64,000 nt of DNA. Source: Leptodontidium sp. MPI-SDFR-AT-0119 (taxonomy: Eukaryota; Ascomycota; Leotiomycetes; Helotiales; Leptodontidiaceae). The notes under the pieces are model-generated. The model had not been told where the DNA came from and searched no databases. It worked only from the letters and a program-made list of their open reading frames with translations. The first letter of the stretch is position 1; each line of letters starts with the position of its first letter. Below, one piece after another: positions 36,280 through 47,137 of this stretch. The DNA lies in NCBI GenBank assembly GCA_020726505.1, contig JAHLEZ010000002.1, positions 4,464,001-4,528,000 on the forward strand. The letters are read 5' to 3'. Made by a program: the position numbers and the translations under genes.

Positions 36280-37113
36280 ATGTAAGCCTTTCCAGCCTTC
36301 GCAGCGCCCTCACGATTTGAGACCTTTTGAGCCTCTCTGCCGACTTGTTTGGCCTGCACAGAATGCGTCATAGATTCTGGAATGAATGCTGACTTCAATT
36401 GTCTCGATAGGGTCAACCTCACCACCCAAAAGCGCCTGGCGGCCTCCGTCGTAGGCTGCGGAAAGCGCAAGATCTGGCTCGATCCCAATGAGACCAGCGA
36501 GATCTCCAACGCCAACTCCCGCCAAACCATCCGCAAGCTCGTTGCAGATGGACTCATCATCCAAAAGCCCGTCACCATGCACTCGAGATCCCGCGCTCGT
36601 GAGCTCACAGCCGCCCGAAGAATTGGTAGACACCGTGGTTTCGGAAAGCGTAAGGGTACTGCGGACGCACGTATGCCTAGGTATGCTACAGTACAACAAA
36701 TGGATGGAAATGAGGGGCAAATCTGATGTTTTTTTCTACAGCCAAGTTGTCTGGATGCGCCGTCTCCGAGTCCTCCGCCGTCTTCTCGTCAAGTACCGTG
36801 CCAGCGGCAAGATCGACAAGCACCTTTACCACGAGCTCTACCACCTGAGCAAGGGTAACACCTTCAAGCACAAGCGGGCATTGGTTGAGCACGTAAGTTG
36901 ATATACTGCGGGGTAGATTAGGGTCAGGATCACAATCTAACAACATCACAGATCCACCGAGCCAAGGCTGAGAAGGCGCGTGAGAGAGTCCTGAAGGAGG
37001 AGATGGATGCCAAGCGTCTGAAGACCAAGGCAGCCCGTGAGCGAAAGCAGGAGAGAGTTGTTGCCAAGCAACGTGCGATGTTCGGAGATGACGAGGAGAC
37101 CGAGACCAAGTAA
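36280..37113 (+). CDS. rpl19: 60S ribosomal protein L19 (eL19)
   Basis: Exons 36280-36281, 36411-36680, 36742-36892 and 36952-37113 give 194 residues. The first exon is only the two bases AT; the G of the start codon comes from exon 2 after a 129-nt intron. The protein begins [20 protein letters not shown] and continues through [44 protein letters not shown] and [10 protein letters not shown], all hallmark eL19 blocks. The long basic C-terminal helix ends [11 protein letters not shown] and EETETK. eL19 sits at the base of the large subunit and forms the eB6 bridge. Three introns crowd the 5' half, typical of fungal ribosomal-protein genes. Confidence 0.97.
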
Positions 37114-38170
37114 AGGGAATGCTTTTGTGACGGTAGCATACGGAGTGTATCGGGCAGGGGCTTTCTTCAAGGCCGGTTGCTTTTACTAGTCTTTCTTGCA
37201 TCTGCACGGAATGGAATTCATGAACTTGGAACAACAATGGTTATTGGTGCTATCCGCAGGCTATGTGAAGTCTTAGTGATTGTCTAACATGTCAAAATGG
37301 GTTTGTTAAGGTCATGGGAAGGTTTGGTTGATTTCCAAACGCATCGAGCAATTTATTCCAGCACAGCAGCTACCACCTACGAACCAACATTGGACCACCA
37401 TGATGATGTCAGACCACGGCCAGAGGCTACGAATAGAAACAGCAATTCTCGAGTTATGGAATATATAAGGAAATCGGATGGTGACCTGGAGCTGGCACTG
37501 GCCCTGGACAGTGAAGTAATACAAGCAATGTATTCCTCTGCTCGGAATTAAAGCTATGGCCGGAGATACGTCCGGAACCACGGTGATGACGATAACGAAA
37601 GGTCACCACTGCGACCGCAACTCAGAACAAAGGGGAATAACTCCATGTAGAACATGAAGACAGCAAGAAACACTAGCAAATGCACATCAATCAACAGGTG
37701 CAGGTGCAAGGGCAAAATCAATCAACGGCCAACAGCCACAAGTGAAGGGGGTTTCAAGAAACGATAGTTCAGAAGATAATTAAATCAACAGAAAGACGGA
37801 TCAGATATATTCACATTGTCCCTCGAAGAGTGGTGATGTGAGCCCGAGACATAGCAACATCGCCCGCCGGTGAAGGCGAGAGCTGTACCTGACGTAGAGG
37901 CATTCATCACTTCCGCTTTAGTTGTGAGGAGAGAAGAAGAAGAGGAGGAGGTGAGAGGGCGCGAGGCTGGAGATATGTAGGCGGAGGGCGCCACAGTCGC
38001 TAGCGTATTTTGCGCGTGGCGGGGAAGTGAGGCAGGTGAGTGCAGCAACCGGGAACAAGGTGCCCTCTGTTTTTTCTGTGACTCTTGACTCTGTGTTCGC
38101 AAAAGAAAGAGGTGAGCTTCAATTGATTCACAGGTTGTCTGCAGCATAGTACTGATTCCTCCAGATCGTC
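37114..38170. other. Intergenic between rpl19 and SHMT gene
   Basis: About 1.06 kb with the rpl19 terminator and SHMT promoter. A plus-strand frame at 37297-37551 and a minus-strand frame at 37785-38147 show no recognisable domain and are not called. Confidence 0.55.
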
Positions 38171-39940
38171 ATGTCTCTTTTCAGGGGAGCTTCGAAGTCT
38201 TTGCTCAGAGCTTCTGCGCGCAGAGCAGCGCCAGTCTGTGGAACGAGGCGAGCTGCATCGTCCATGACGGCAGAATCCCAGCAGAAGGTATGAAGGACCT
38301 ACTCTTTCTATGTCGCAAAAGCTAATCAGAATACCGAAATACAGTTACTTTCTGCAGATCTCGAGCACGCAGATCCAGCCATTTACGAAATCCTTCAAAA
38401 TGTACGCTTGCCCTTGAAACCCGGAGCTTGGATTGGAATAAGTGTTGATATGCAGGACAGGAAAAAAGAAGGCAGAAGCACTTCATCAACCTCATTCCGT
38501 CCGAAAACTTCACCTCGCAGGCCGTCCTCGATGCTCTAGGAAGTGTTATGCAAAGTAAGTCTTTGCACGAAGTGGGGTGACTCTTTTCTGACCGCTTTGC
38601 AGACAAATATTCCGAGGGATACCCAGGAGCAAGATATTATGGCGGAAACGAGTTTATTGATCAGGCAGAACGATTATGTCAATCGCGTGCTCTGCAGACT
38701 TTTGGATTGAAGGACTCGGAATGGGGTGTCAATGTTCAGCGTATGTTGACCTCCTGGCACTGTTGACCACCTTGACTAACTGATTGATGTAGCTCTATCT
38801 GGATCTCCTGCAAACCTTATGGCATATTCTGCACTTCTCAATACACATGATCGGATAATGGGTCTAGATCTACCACATGGCGGACATCTTTCTCACGGAT
38901 ACCAAACACCTACCAAGAAGATCTCAGCCATTTCTAAATACTTCGAAACTTTCCCCTACCGTCTGGACGAATCTACCGGCCTTATTGACTACGCGAAGTT
39001 GGAGGAGATGGCTATGCTTTACAGACCTAAGCTTATCATTGCCGGCACTTCAGCTTATAGCAGACTTATCGAATATGACCGCATGCGAGCTATTGCCGAC
39101 AAGGTTGGCGCATATCTTTTGGCGGATATGGCACATATCTCTGGTTTAGTAGCAGCTAAGGTTATCCCTACGCCTTTCGAGTACGCAGATGTCGTAACTA
39201 CAACTACCCACAAATCTCTCCGTGGTCCAAGAGGCGCCATGATCTTCTTCAGGAAAGGAGTAAGACGGACCAACGCAAAGACTAAGGAGCAAGAAATGTG
39301 GAATTTGGAGGACCCCATCAACGCGTCGGTTTTCCCAGGACACCAAGGAGGACCACACAACCACACCATCACAGCTCTAGCAGTTGCTCTCAAGCAAGCC
39401 CAAAGTCCTGAATTCAGAGCTTACCAAGAAGCCGTTCTCCTTAACGCTCAAGCCTTCGCCAAACGTCTCGGTGACTCCAAAGAAAAGGGTGGTCTAGGCT
39501 ACACCATCGTCTCAGGCGGAACAGACAACCACCTCGTGCTCATCGATCTCAAGCCTCAAGGCGTTGACGGAGCCCGTGTAGAGCGCGTCCTCGAGCTCGT
39601 AGGCGTAGCATCCAACAAGAACACCGTACCAGGTGACAAATCAGCTCTCAAGCCCGGCGGACTCAGAATGGGCACACCTGCCATGACAACGCGTGGCTTC
39701 CAACCAGAAGATTTCGTCAGAGTGGCGGATGTGGTGAACAGAGCTGTGACGATCACGCAGCGGTTGGCGAAGACTGCTAAGGAGGCTGCAGAGGCGAAGG
39801 AAAGAAAGAACCCTGGTAGCGTCAAGGCTTTCTTGGAGTATCTTGGGGAGGGAGAAAATGAGACAGAGATTGTGCAGTTGAGGAGTGAGGTTGAGGAGTG
39901 GGTTGGCACGTTTTCTTTGCCGTGGGAGTCGAGTACATAG
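38171..39940 (+). CDS. Serine hydroxymethyltransferase, probably mitochondrial
   Basis: PLP enzyme interconverting serine plus tetrahydrofolate with glycine plus 5,10-methylene-tetrahydrofolate. Exons 38171-38287, 38345-38401, 38461-38554, 38603-38740 and 38793-39940 give 517 residues. The N-terminus [20 protein letters not shown], with further Arg/Ser/Ala residues and almost no acids, looks like a mitochondrial presequence, pointing to the mitochondrial isoform rather than the cytosolic one. Conserved blocks are [64 protein letters not shown] (PLP-binding Lys about 276), [11 protein letters not shown] and [13 protein letters not shown]. The last exon carries nearly the whole catalytic domain. 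The third exon starts at GAAAAA after a GACAG acceptor; an upstream AG would break the frame. Confidence 0.95.
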
Positions 39941-41764
39941 GTTGGTTGGTCGGTTGGTTTCCGGGATGCAGTAATGAAATGAAATCATGGTTTATGGCGC
40001 ACACACTTAGTTACCTTATTACTCGTTGGTGGTTTCGCAGTAATTTGGCGCAAAGTCCGTATTTATGCAGTGTTATAACCTTTTTTGTTGGACGTTGGTG
40101 GGAATTAGGTGATTGGCCTTGCTTGCTCAAAGTCATGTGACAATTTTTGCCGGGGACCGTTTGAGACGTGTAGGATATCTAGATTAGATACTCCCCTGGG
40201 TTCTAGGTAGTCGTGTTCAAGATGAGAGGGGTTTGGAGTGTAAGCTTGTTTGTTGTCTTCGTCCAAGTGCGGTTCGGCCTATTAATAAAACCTCTTCTTC
40301 AGCTTGTTGTTACATGAGAAAGTAAACAGTACAAAATCTGGCGTTGTCAGAATTTTATTGACATGATACTGAACAAGACAAAAAACAAATGTTGGAAAAA
40401 AAATTTGAGCCGTCAAACTCGAAGCAAGTCATGTTCAGGGAGGAGAGGAATTTGCTTACCGGTTTTTTTGATGTTACAAAGGTGTTTGCCCTTGACGGTT
40501 TGTCTTCATTAGAAGACGCAGGTGGAAGTCTCAAAGGTTTTTACCCTTGACGATTTTTCTCTTCATTAGAAGTCGGAGTTGGATTTTTCAAAGGTTTGTA
40601 CCCTTGACGAGATTCTCTTCGGTTGAAGACGGAGTGGCTGGCGAAGTTCCAGTTCATTGTTGGAGGGGACTAAGGCATATGGCGCGGCCAAGTGCTATGA
40701 GAATGTTAGTATTCAAATTTGCTTGAAGCTAAGGTAGCATTGAGTTTAACAACTCGGCCATGTGAATGGCTAGTTGGAATGGCGTGGCTAGTTGGAATGG
40801 CGTGGCTTGTTTGGTTATATAGTTGGGTTTGTTTTGATACATGTTGTCTGTTCGTTCCACCGGATCACGAAGTGTTGGGTTGGAGCCGGGGTAATAGAAG
40901 AGAAGAGAGATATTATCACGAGGTTTTGGCATTCCACGGGCGATAGAAATATGCTAGCTTATAGATAAATAATTCAAATTTTCAGATCTAGATTCATTCA
41001 TTTCCCTCTCTCCTAAGGAAGGAAGACAGTAAATAGGCCGACTTAGACTTGGGTATGGTGATGTCTCCCATTCTTCGCTTATCCTGGTCTACTCCTGGGA
41101 AAGTAAATACCAGGTTCTTGGCAGTCAACGAAAGAGGAAGAACGTCTCTGATCATGCAGGTTAGATCAAGGGGAAATCAAGAGCTATTTAATTTAAACTC
41201 AGAAGTTTAAGGGCATTGCATCACATTTAATCGGATACTTCTTGATGATGAAGCTGATCTCATCTCCTTCCCTGCAGTTGCTTTAGAGGAAATTTGACAA
41301 GGTGGACCATTTTCGGCCAGACTCGAACACAGCATTCTCCCATTTTGGCCTCATTCATGCAGCTTGAATATTAAGATGCGATGATCGGCTAGATGTTCTC
41401 AAATATCCAAACCCAAATTTGACAATACGAAGGGCACGGAGTTCGTCTTTTACACTGGGGTAGTTGTCATGCCGAACGCCGAAGCAATCGGGCCCAAATC
41501 AACTCAGTTTAAGCAAAAATACAATTCCGATACCCGAATACTGATGCCTGTCTATTGTCCTGTATGTCAGCATCATTAGTGGGGGTTTTCGTACGCAGAT
41601 TTGGTCCAATAATTTCACATCGTCGTACCTGGCGATGCGAGCTCCTTCCTCATTGGGTGGCCAGCGGGGAAGCCTAACCGAGACGTCGACGACCTCAAAA
41701 GCTTGATTTCACCTATATAAGCCTCAATCCTTCAACATACAGTGCAAACACCAACACATTCAAA
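39941..41764. other. Intergenic with short tandem repeats
   Basis: 1.8 kb between SHMT and the carboxypeptidase, without a supported gene. It holds the three-copy repeat at 40477-40640 and a short 18-bp duplication near 40764-40805. A CTATATAAG box at 41712-41720 is a good TATA element about 45 bp before the carboxypeptidase ATG. Confidence 0.6.
40477..40640. repeat. Three imperfect 55-57 bp direct repeats
   Basis: Three head-to-tail units start CAAAGGT at 40477, 40532 and 40589. Each holds a CCCTTGACG core followed by TCTTC and a GAAG-containing segment (TTAGAAG in the first two, TTGAAG in the third). Copies differ by point changes and small indels. Not coding. A few dozen bases further on, an 18-bp unit GTGGCTAGTTGGAATGGC is repeated about twice. 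Confidence 0.8.
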
Positions 41765-43550
41765 ATGAAGTTGTCTCTTCTACTCCAGGCGTTGATCGCA
41801 TCAGGCTTTGCTTTGGCAGAGTCACAAGTGCCAATTGTCGAGCCTACGTCTCATTCCAGCGATTTCGCAGTCTACCAGAGTCAAGTGTCTCCCAACCACT
41901 CAATTCGAGTCAAGAGACAGAACTCGACGCTTTGCAACACTCCTGTTGATCAGTATACTGGTTGGCTTGATGTTGGTCACAAGCATCTGTTCTTCTGGTA
42001 TTTCAAGAGCGAGAGTGCCAGTTCGAAAGCTGATGATGAACCGTTGGGGTTGTGGTACGTATAATGACCACTTTATATTCCGGCTTTTGCAAGCAATGCA
42101 TATACAATTGAACCAAAAGCTGTCAAATACGTATCGTCGGACTTTACTAATGTACGCTCAGGCTGACAGGTGGTCCTGGAGGTTCCTCTATGTTGGGTAT
42201 GCTCCAAGAGCTTGGTCCGTGCTTGATCAATGAGCATGGAAATGGCACGACATACAACCCTTACGGTTGGAACAAGGAGACAGCCTTCATTTTCGTGGAT
42301 CAGCCCGCAGGTGTGGGATTTTCTTACGTCGATGAGGGTGAAGCTATCCCAGGTGACTCTTTCACCAGTGCGGCAGATATGCATCTGTTCTTGCAGATGT
42401 TTGTCAGCCAAGTATTTCCTGAGCACAAGAACGGTCCAGTAGTTATTACAGGAGAGAGTTATGCTGTAAGTCCAAGTTGCCGTTCGTCTTCAATACAGTT
42501 GCTATCTTGAAACTGACCCGCTAATTCAAATTCAAGGGGCATTACCTCCCGGCTCTCGGTGCCCAAATCGTTGCTCAGAACCTCTTACACCCCAACCAAC
42601 CACAGGTGCTTCTCAAGTCTGTGGCAATTGGGAACGGCTACGTCTCGCCTCTAGATACCGCCTACGGCTATTGGGAGACTCTCTGCACTACCAATCCAGG
42701 TGTCAAAAAGCCAGTCTTCAATGAGACTCGTTGCGACATCATGGCCACCAATCTTCCTCGTTGTATGGCAGTCTCGAAAACTTGCTATGATCACCCAGAT
42801 CCTGCCATTTGTGCTGCAGCTGCTGAGGTTTGCTGGGATGGCGTTGTCAAGTGGTATGATGGAGAGTCCGGTGCTGGTGGCCGCAACAGATTTGACAGTA
42901 AGTGAATCTTGTTGTTCAATCTGATATCGTGCGACTGTCGTTCTAAGGCTGTTAGTTACACTTCCATGCGAGATTGATAATGTCTGCTATCCCAACACAC
43001 TTTGGATTGAAGACTATCTCAATCTTCCATCCTCATTCGCTGCACTCGGGGTACCCAAGGAGATTAAGAAGTTCGGCGTTGTCTCTCCCGCGGTCTCCGA
43101 TGCCTTTGAATTAACAGACGACCTCTCCATCAGCTTGGTACCCGAAGTTCAGTACCTTCTCTCCAATCAAATCGATCTGTTGATCTACCAGGGCAATCTA
43201 GATTTGGCTTGCAACACCGCAGGTGCGAAGAGATGGACTGCTAACATGCCATGGAAAGGGCAATCTGAGTTCAATTCTATAGACCTGAAGCCTTGGAAGA
43301 GCACTAAGGATGGTAAAGAGATTGTTGCTGGTGCTTGGAAGGAAGTCAACATCAAAATGGTTGAGGGGGATGAAAAGAAGACGAGATTTGCTCTTGTCAC
43401 TATTGATGGGTCAGGTCATATGGTATGTTCATGGACGTTATGGGAATGTTTAACTGAGACTAACTGTGTGCTTAATAGGTACCCCAAGATCAACCTGAAG
43501 TGGCTTTGGATATGCTGAGTCGTTGGTTGAATGGAAAGTCTTTTGCGTGA
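41765..43550 (+). CDS. Secreted serine carboxypeptidase (peptidase family S10)
   Basis: Exons 41765-42054, 42162-42465, 42537-42897, 42956-43422 and 43479-43550 give 497 residues. Signal peptide [18 protein letters not shown], then a possible Lys-Arg processing site before QNSTLC. S10 blocks: [10 protein letters not shown] (oxyanion region), [28 protein letters not shown] with nucleophile Ser196, the acid Asp401 in GNLDLACN, and His473 in GSGHMVP. Multiple Cys and N-x-T/S sites fit an extracellular or vacuolar enzyme. It removes C-terminal residues from peptides at acid pH. A TATA box and a short AC-rich leader (ACATTCAAA) precede the start. Confidence 0.93.
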
Positions 43551-45157
43551 ACTGGTCTTGGATCTTCTCAGTCCACCTGGAGCTAGAATACCGTCTTCAT
43601 TTTGTTTTAAAATGAGAAGGCCTCCCTCGGAAGAAATTGTATTTGATACTAAAAATTGGAAACCGGTAGATTCATAGATCAGATCTGAATTTCTTCGACA
43701 CTCAAAGTGTTGTGAAAATAGATTCAGCTTCAGCTTTATTTAACTACACTTTTGGTAATGTACAAGTGAAGGAGTAAGAGGAAGCAGTATGAACAGAGCG
43801 CTCGTAAGTTAATTCTCTTGCAATCCAAAGGCACCCAAGGCTATAATACAACTAGCTCATCCGCCAAAAACATCAACATCATCACACCGAAATCTCGGAG
43901 TCAAGGGTTTGTTTACATCAGAATATCCTGGCTTCATTTAATGCCATGCATTCTTCAAAAAAATTCGACTGGTAGCTCTGAGCCGTTGATCTTATCCCAC
44001 TAAAGCGAAGACCTCGTTTGCAGTCCGAAATTAGAATATTCTTTTGGGAGCCTCTGCATCTCTTGCATCTTGTTGCTGGAAGTATCTCATTCTCAGCAGT
44101 TAAACGATGTGACATATCTTGACTTGATGTCGCTGTATTCGATTGCTGAGCTCATGTTCGACAGCAACTCTGCATCGTCAAAGCACCTTGAAATCCTACA
44201 AAAGACAGCGTGATCATTTCCTAGCGAGAGGGAATTCGGCGCGCGGGAAACTGCATTCAGCATGACTTCCCAGATTTGATCTTAGCGGGAAGTCATTTCC
44301 TCATCCGCCGGGTCATACCGCAGATTTTGATCATGTGTGCCTTTCACAAATGATGAGAGTGTCGTCCGAAATCCGGGCTTTCACCCAGCATAGAATTCCC
44401 CTCCCTGTTGTCGTCCGCCCATAACCACAACTTCAGCTGTCAATGATTTTTTTGCTGCTGCTGCCGCCGCCGCCGCTTCTTCCAGTCCGCTCTGGGTGAG
44501 CTCTTTGGACTTCTATCGAGCGACTCATTCTGTGCTCAATGGATTCTGCTGACCTTGTCCTGCAGTGCGTCTGGACAAAGATGCACACCGACGGTGAGCA
44601 GTGACACGCTGTCCCTGGCTTGACTTGATGTCGTGCCACCACACCTCGATTTCGTCCCGTTTCAATATCGAACCAATCATCTAAAGCAATTCAGCCAGCA
44701 GAGCCTCGAGGATTTCCTTGTGGTGTTCTCGTGGGACCGAGCGCGTTTCAAGAGCAAGCCACCGACCAATTCAAAAGGAAACATGCGGGAACAGCGAACA
44801 AAGGCTTCGGTTTTCAGCTTATCAGAGCTGAGAGATCCCCAGGTACTGGTGAGCACCCCTGACTGCCAGATCATGAGTACGGGATGGCTGAAGGGCGAAT
44901 GCCGCTGAAACTGGGCAGTTCACGCCCTCTCACTTCGCCCTAGTCGAGGCTCCGAGGATTGAGGGCATACATAAGCCCGAATGATGAGGTTTTCTCAAGG
45001 TCTTGTTGTTGATGCCTTTCGACTTGGATTTGCCATACACACACTCGTTTAACGCTCTATCCTCGCCCCACAAGAATTGATATTGAATACTGTTATAACT
45101 TGTCCAATTCTTCCAGCAATTGACGGAGACATCGAAGCGCTTTGTACTGCACTCACA
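43551..45157. other. Intergenic, upstream of the homeodomain gene
   Basis: 1.6 kb. Contains a short GCC/GCT trinucleotide run near 44455-44475. Possible long 5' leader of the downstream gene. A 91-codon frame at 44633-44908 lacks any domain and is not called. Confidence 0.5.
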
Positions 45158-47128
45158 ATGGATCCTCCACCAATCACAGAGGATCAAGAGTCGACGCTCC
45201 GCCGGTGGGCATCTACCGTTCAGAAGCGGCCGAGCAAACGCGACAAAGCTTTCTTGCAGGCAGAAAAGGGCCTCAGCGGAAAGCAGATTGACAACTGGTG
45301 GAAGAACAATAATCAATCTCTAGACTCGAATAGTAAGTCATTGTCATGTGCGACCAAACCTCTGCTGATCCTTGCTTAGACACAAGCCTTTCGATGCTTT
45401 CGACAAAGGCAGACGACAAAGAACTAAGCTTTCATTTCCAAGACTTTGGGAATGTGGAGACCAGCAATACTGAGCATGACTTCCAAAGTCAACCAAGTCT
45501 TTCCAATGATATGAATCTTAGCGACTTTGGTGGCGGTTCGTCCAACTTCCAACCTTTTGTATCACAAGAGGTACACGATTGGGCTACAATTGGCCTCGCT
45601 CAAGACGGGTCTTCGTGTTCATACCCTTCGTTACCTGACGAACACCAGCAGCTTGTTCACTGCTCTCCAGGTATGGGTCTTCTGAGCAGTTTCCGTCGCT
45701 CCACAACATCCTCGATGACGGATACGATGCCTCTGCTTTCGCCATCATCTGAACGCTTGAGTTATGCAGCTGATTCGGACCGATCTTCTTACGCGTCATC
45801 ATTGATGACTTGGGGGACTGCTTCGACACTCGCATCAATATGTGACAATTACATTGATGATCACAATGATGTCGAGCAAGAGTTGCCAGCGCTTCCATCA
45901 ATCAGCCCTGCTAAACTTGTCAAAAAGTCGCGGCAGGTTTCCGATACATCCTATGCCTCCATTGCAGAGGAAACTCCTCTCCAGATACTTGTCAAACCGA
46001 CTAGAGGGCATCGTAACCCCAAATCAATACCCGCTACTCTGTCAGGACCCGGTAGTGACATTGTACGGGAACAGGAGAAGTATCAATGCACTGCTTGTCA
46101 GTGGAGTTTTCCACGCAAGGGAGACTGGAAACGACACGAAGAGTTGCACGACCCCCAAAAACACTGGACTTGTATGCTTGGAGAGCCTGCTATACACTCA
46201 ACTTCTGGGTGGACTTGTGTGTTCTGTACCAACTTTATGCAAACGCGTGACGAGATAGTCATGCATCTGATTGAGCAGCACAACTTTCAGAACTGCAGGA
46301 AGAAACTGGTGGAAGACAGGACGTTCACGAGAAAAGACAAATTGAAGCAGCACTTGCAGCAAGTTCATAGTCTTTCGGAAAGCTCAACCCTATGGGAGAC
46401 ATGGAACAAACCAGCTAGACCGAAGTTTGCTTGGGGTTGTGGGTACTGTGGCTGCTGTTCGTATACATGGGAAGGTATGTCTTGAGACATTTCATTCGTT
46501 ATTCTGTCGCCTATACCTTAATAGGTATTTTTATCTATCATTTGTGGACTCGGGGTTCCTCTCAGATCTCCCTCCTCCTTCCATCTCCAGGAAAATACGT
46601 GGACCATAGCAAGGACTGCCGCAACTTGGACAACCCACTAGCAGTTGCATACACGGTGATTCTGACAAGCAAGCAGGGCGATTAATCCACCTCGCTGAAC
46701 ACTACGAGAAGCAACCACACCCTCGTCCTCGGTGGTCTGCATCGCTTGTAGTGAAAGGCCTCCTCCGGCAGCAAATGCGATACGACTTCAAGATCTTCGA
46801 GATCTGGAAAGAACTCATGGGTAATTCCCCAAACTGTGACCGACTGTTAGAGTGGTCAGAAAGCACCGCCTCAAGCCTGAAGCATAAACTTGAGTTCAAC
46901 GAGGGATTTGCTAGAGATATTGCCCTTGAAGCTCAGCGATTGGCGCTCCTCCCAAATCCCAGCTCAGGGCATGTCAAGTGGACGTCAGGTGACTCCAGAG
47001 TCACGACCCTCATCACTCCAATGGTTGATGAAGTACGAGTTGAGCAGTGGCAACAGCAATCAGGGTCTCCTAGCCCCCGTATTTATGGCTCAGATACTAC
47101 CGAGACAGCCATGTCAGGATACTTCTAG
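45158..47128 (+). CDS. Homeodomain plus C2H2 zinc-finger transcription factor
   Basis: Exons 45158-45332, 45380-46474 and 46677-47128 join in phase 1 to 573 residues. The N-terminus carries a short TALE/KN-type homeodomain (about residues 10-50) with EKGLSGKQIDNWWKNNNQ as recognition helix; the usual W-F-x-N-x-R is W-W-K-N-N-N here. A Ser/Asp-rich middle follows. Zinc-finger region: C-x2-C-x12-H-x4-H (Cys295 onward, CTACQWSFPRKGDWKRHEELH), a second finger from Cys338 (CVFCTNFMQTRDEIVMHLIEQH), and a degenerate third (FTRKDKLKQHLQQVH). C-terminal helical region with IHLAEHYEK and VVKGLLRQQ. The 202-nt last intron is unusually long; its acceptor at 46675-46676 restores the HLAEHYE frame, while nearer acceptors lead to a stop. 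Confidence 0.85.
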
Positions 47129-47137
47129 TTCTTGACT

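Noticed and set aside
46475..46676. Alternative acceptor at GGAAAATACGTGG for the last intron of the homeodomain gene
   Set aside because: It leads to a stop after about 30 codons and loses the HLAEHYEK region that continues the family's C-terminus.
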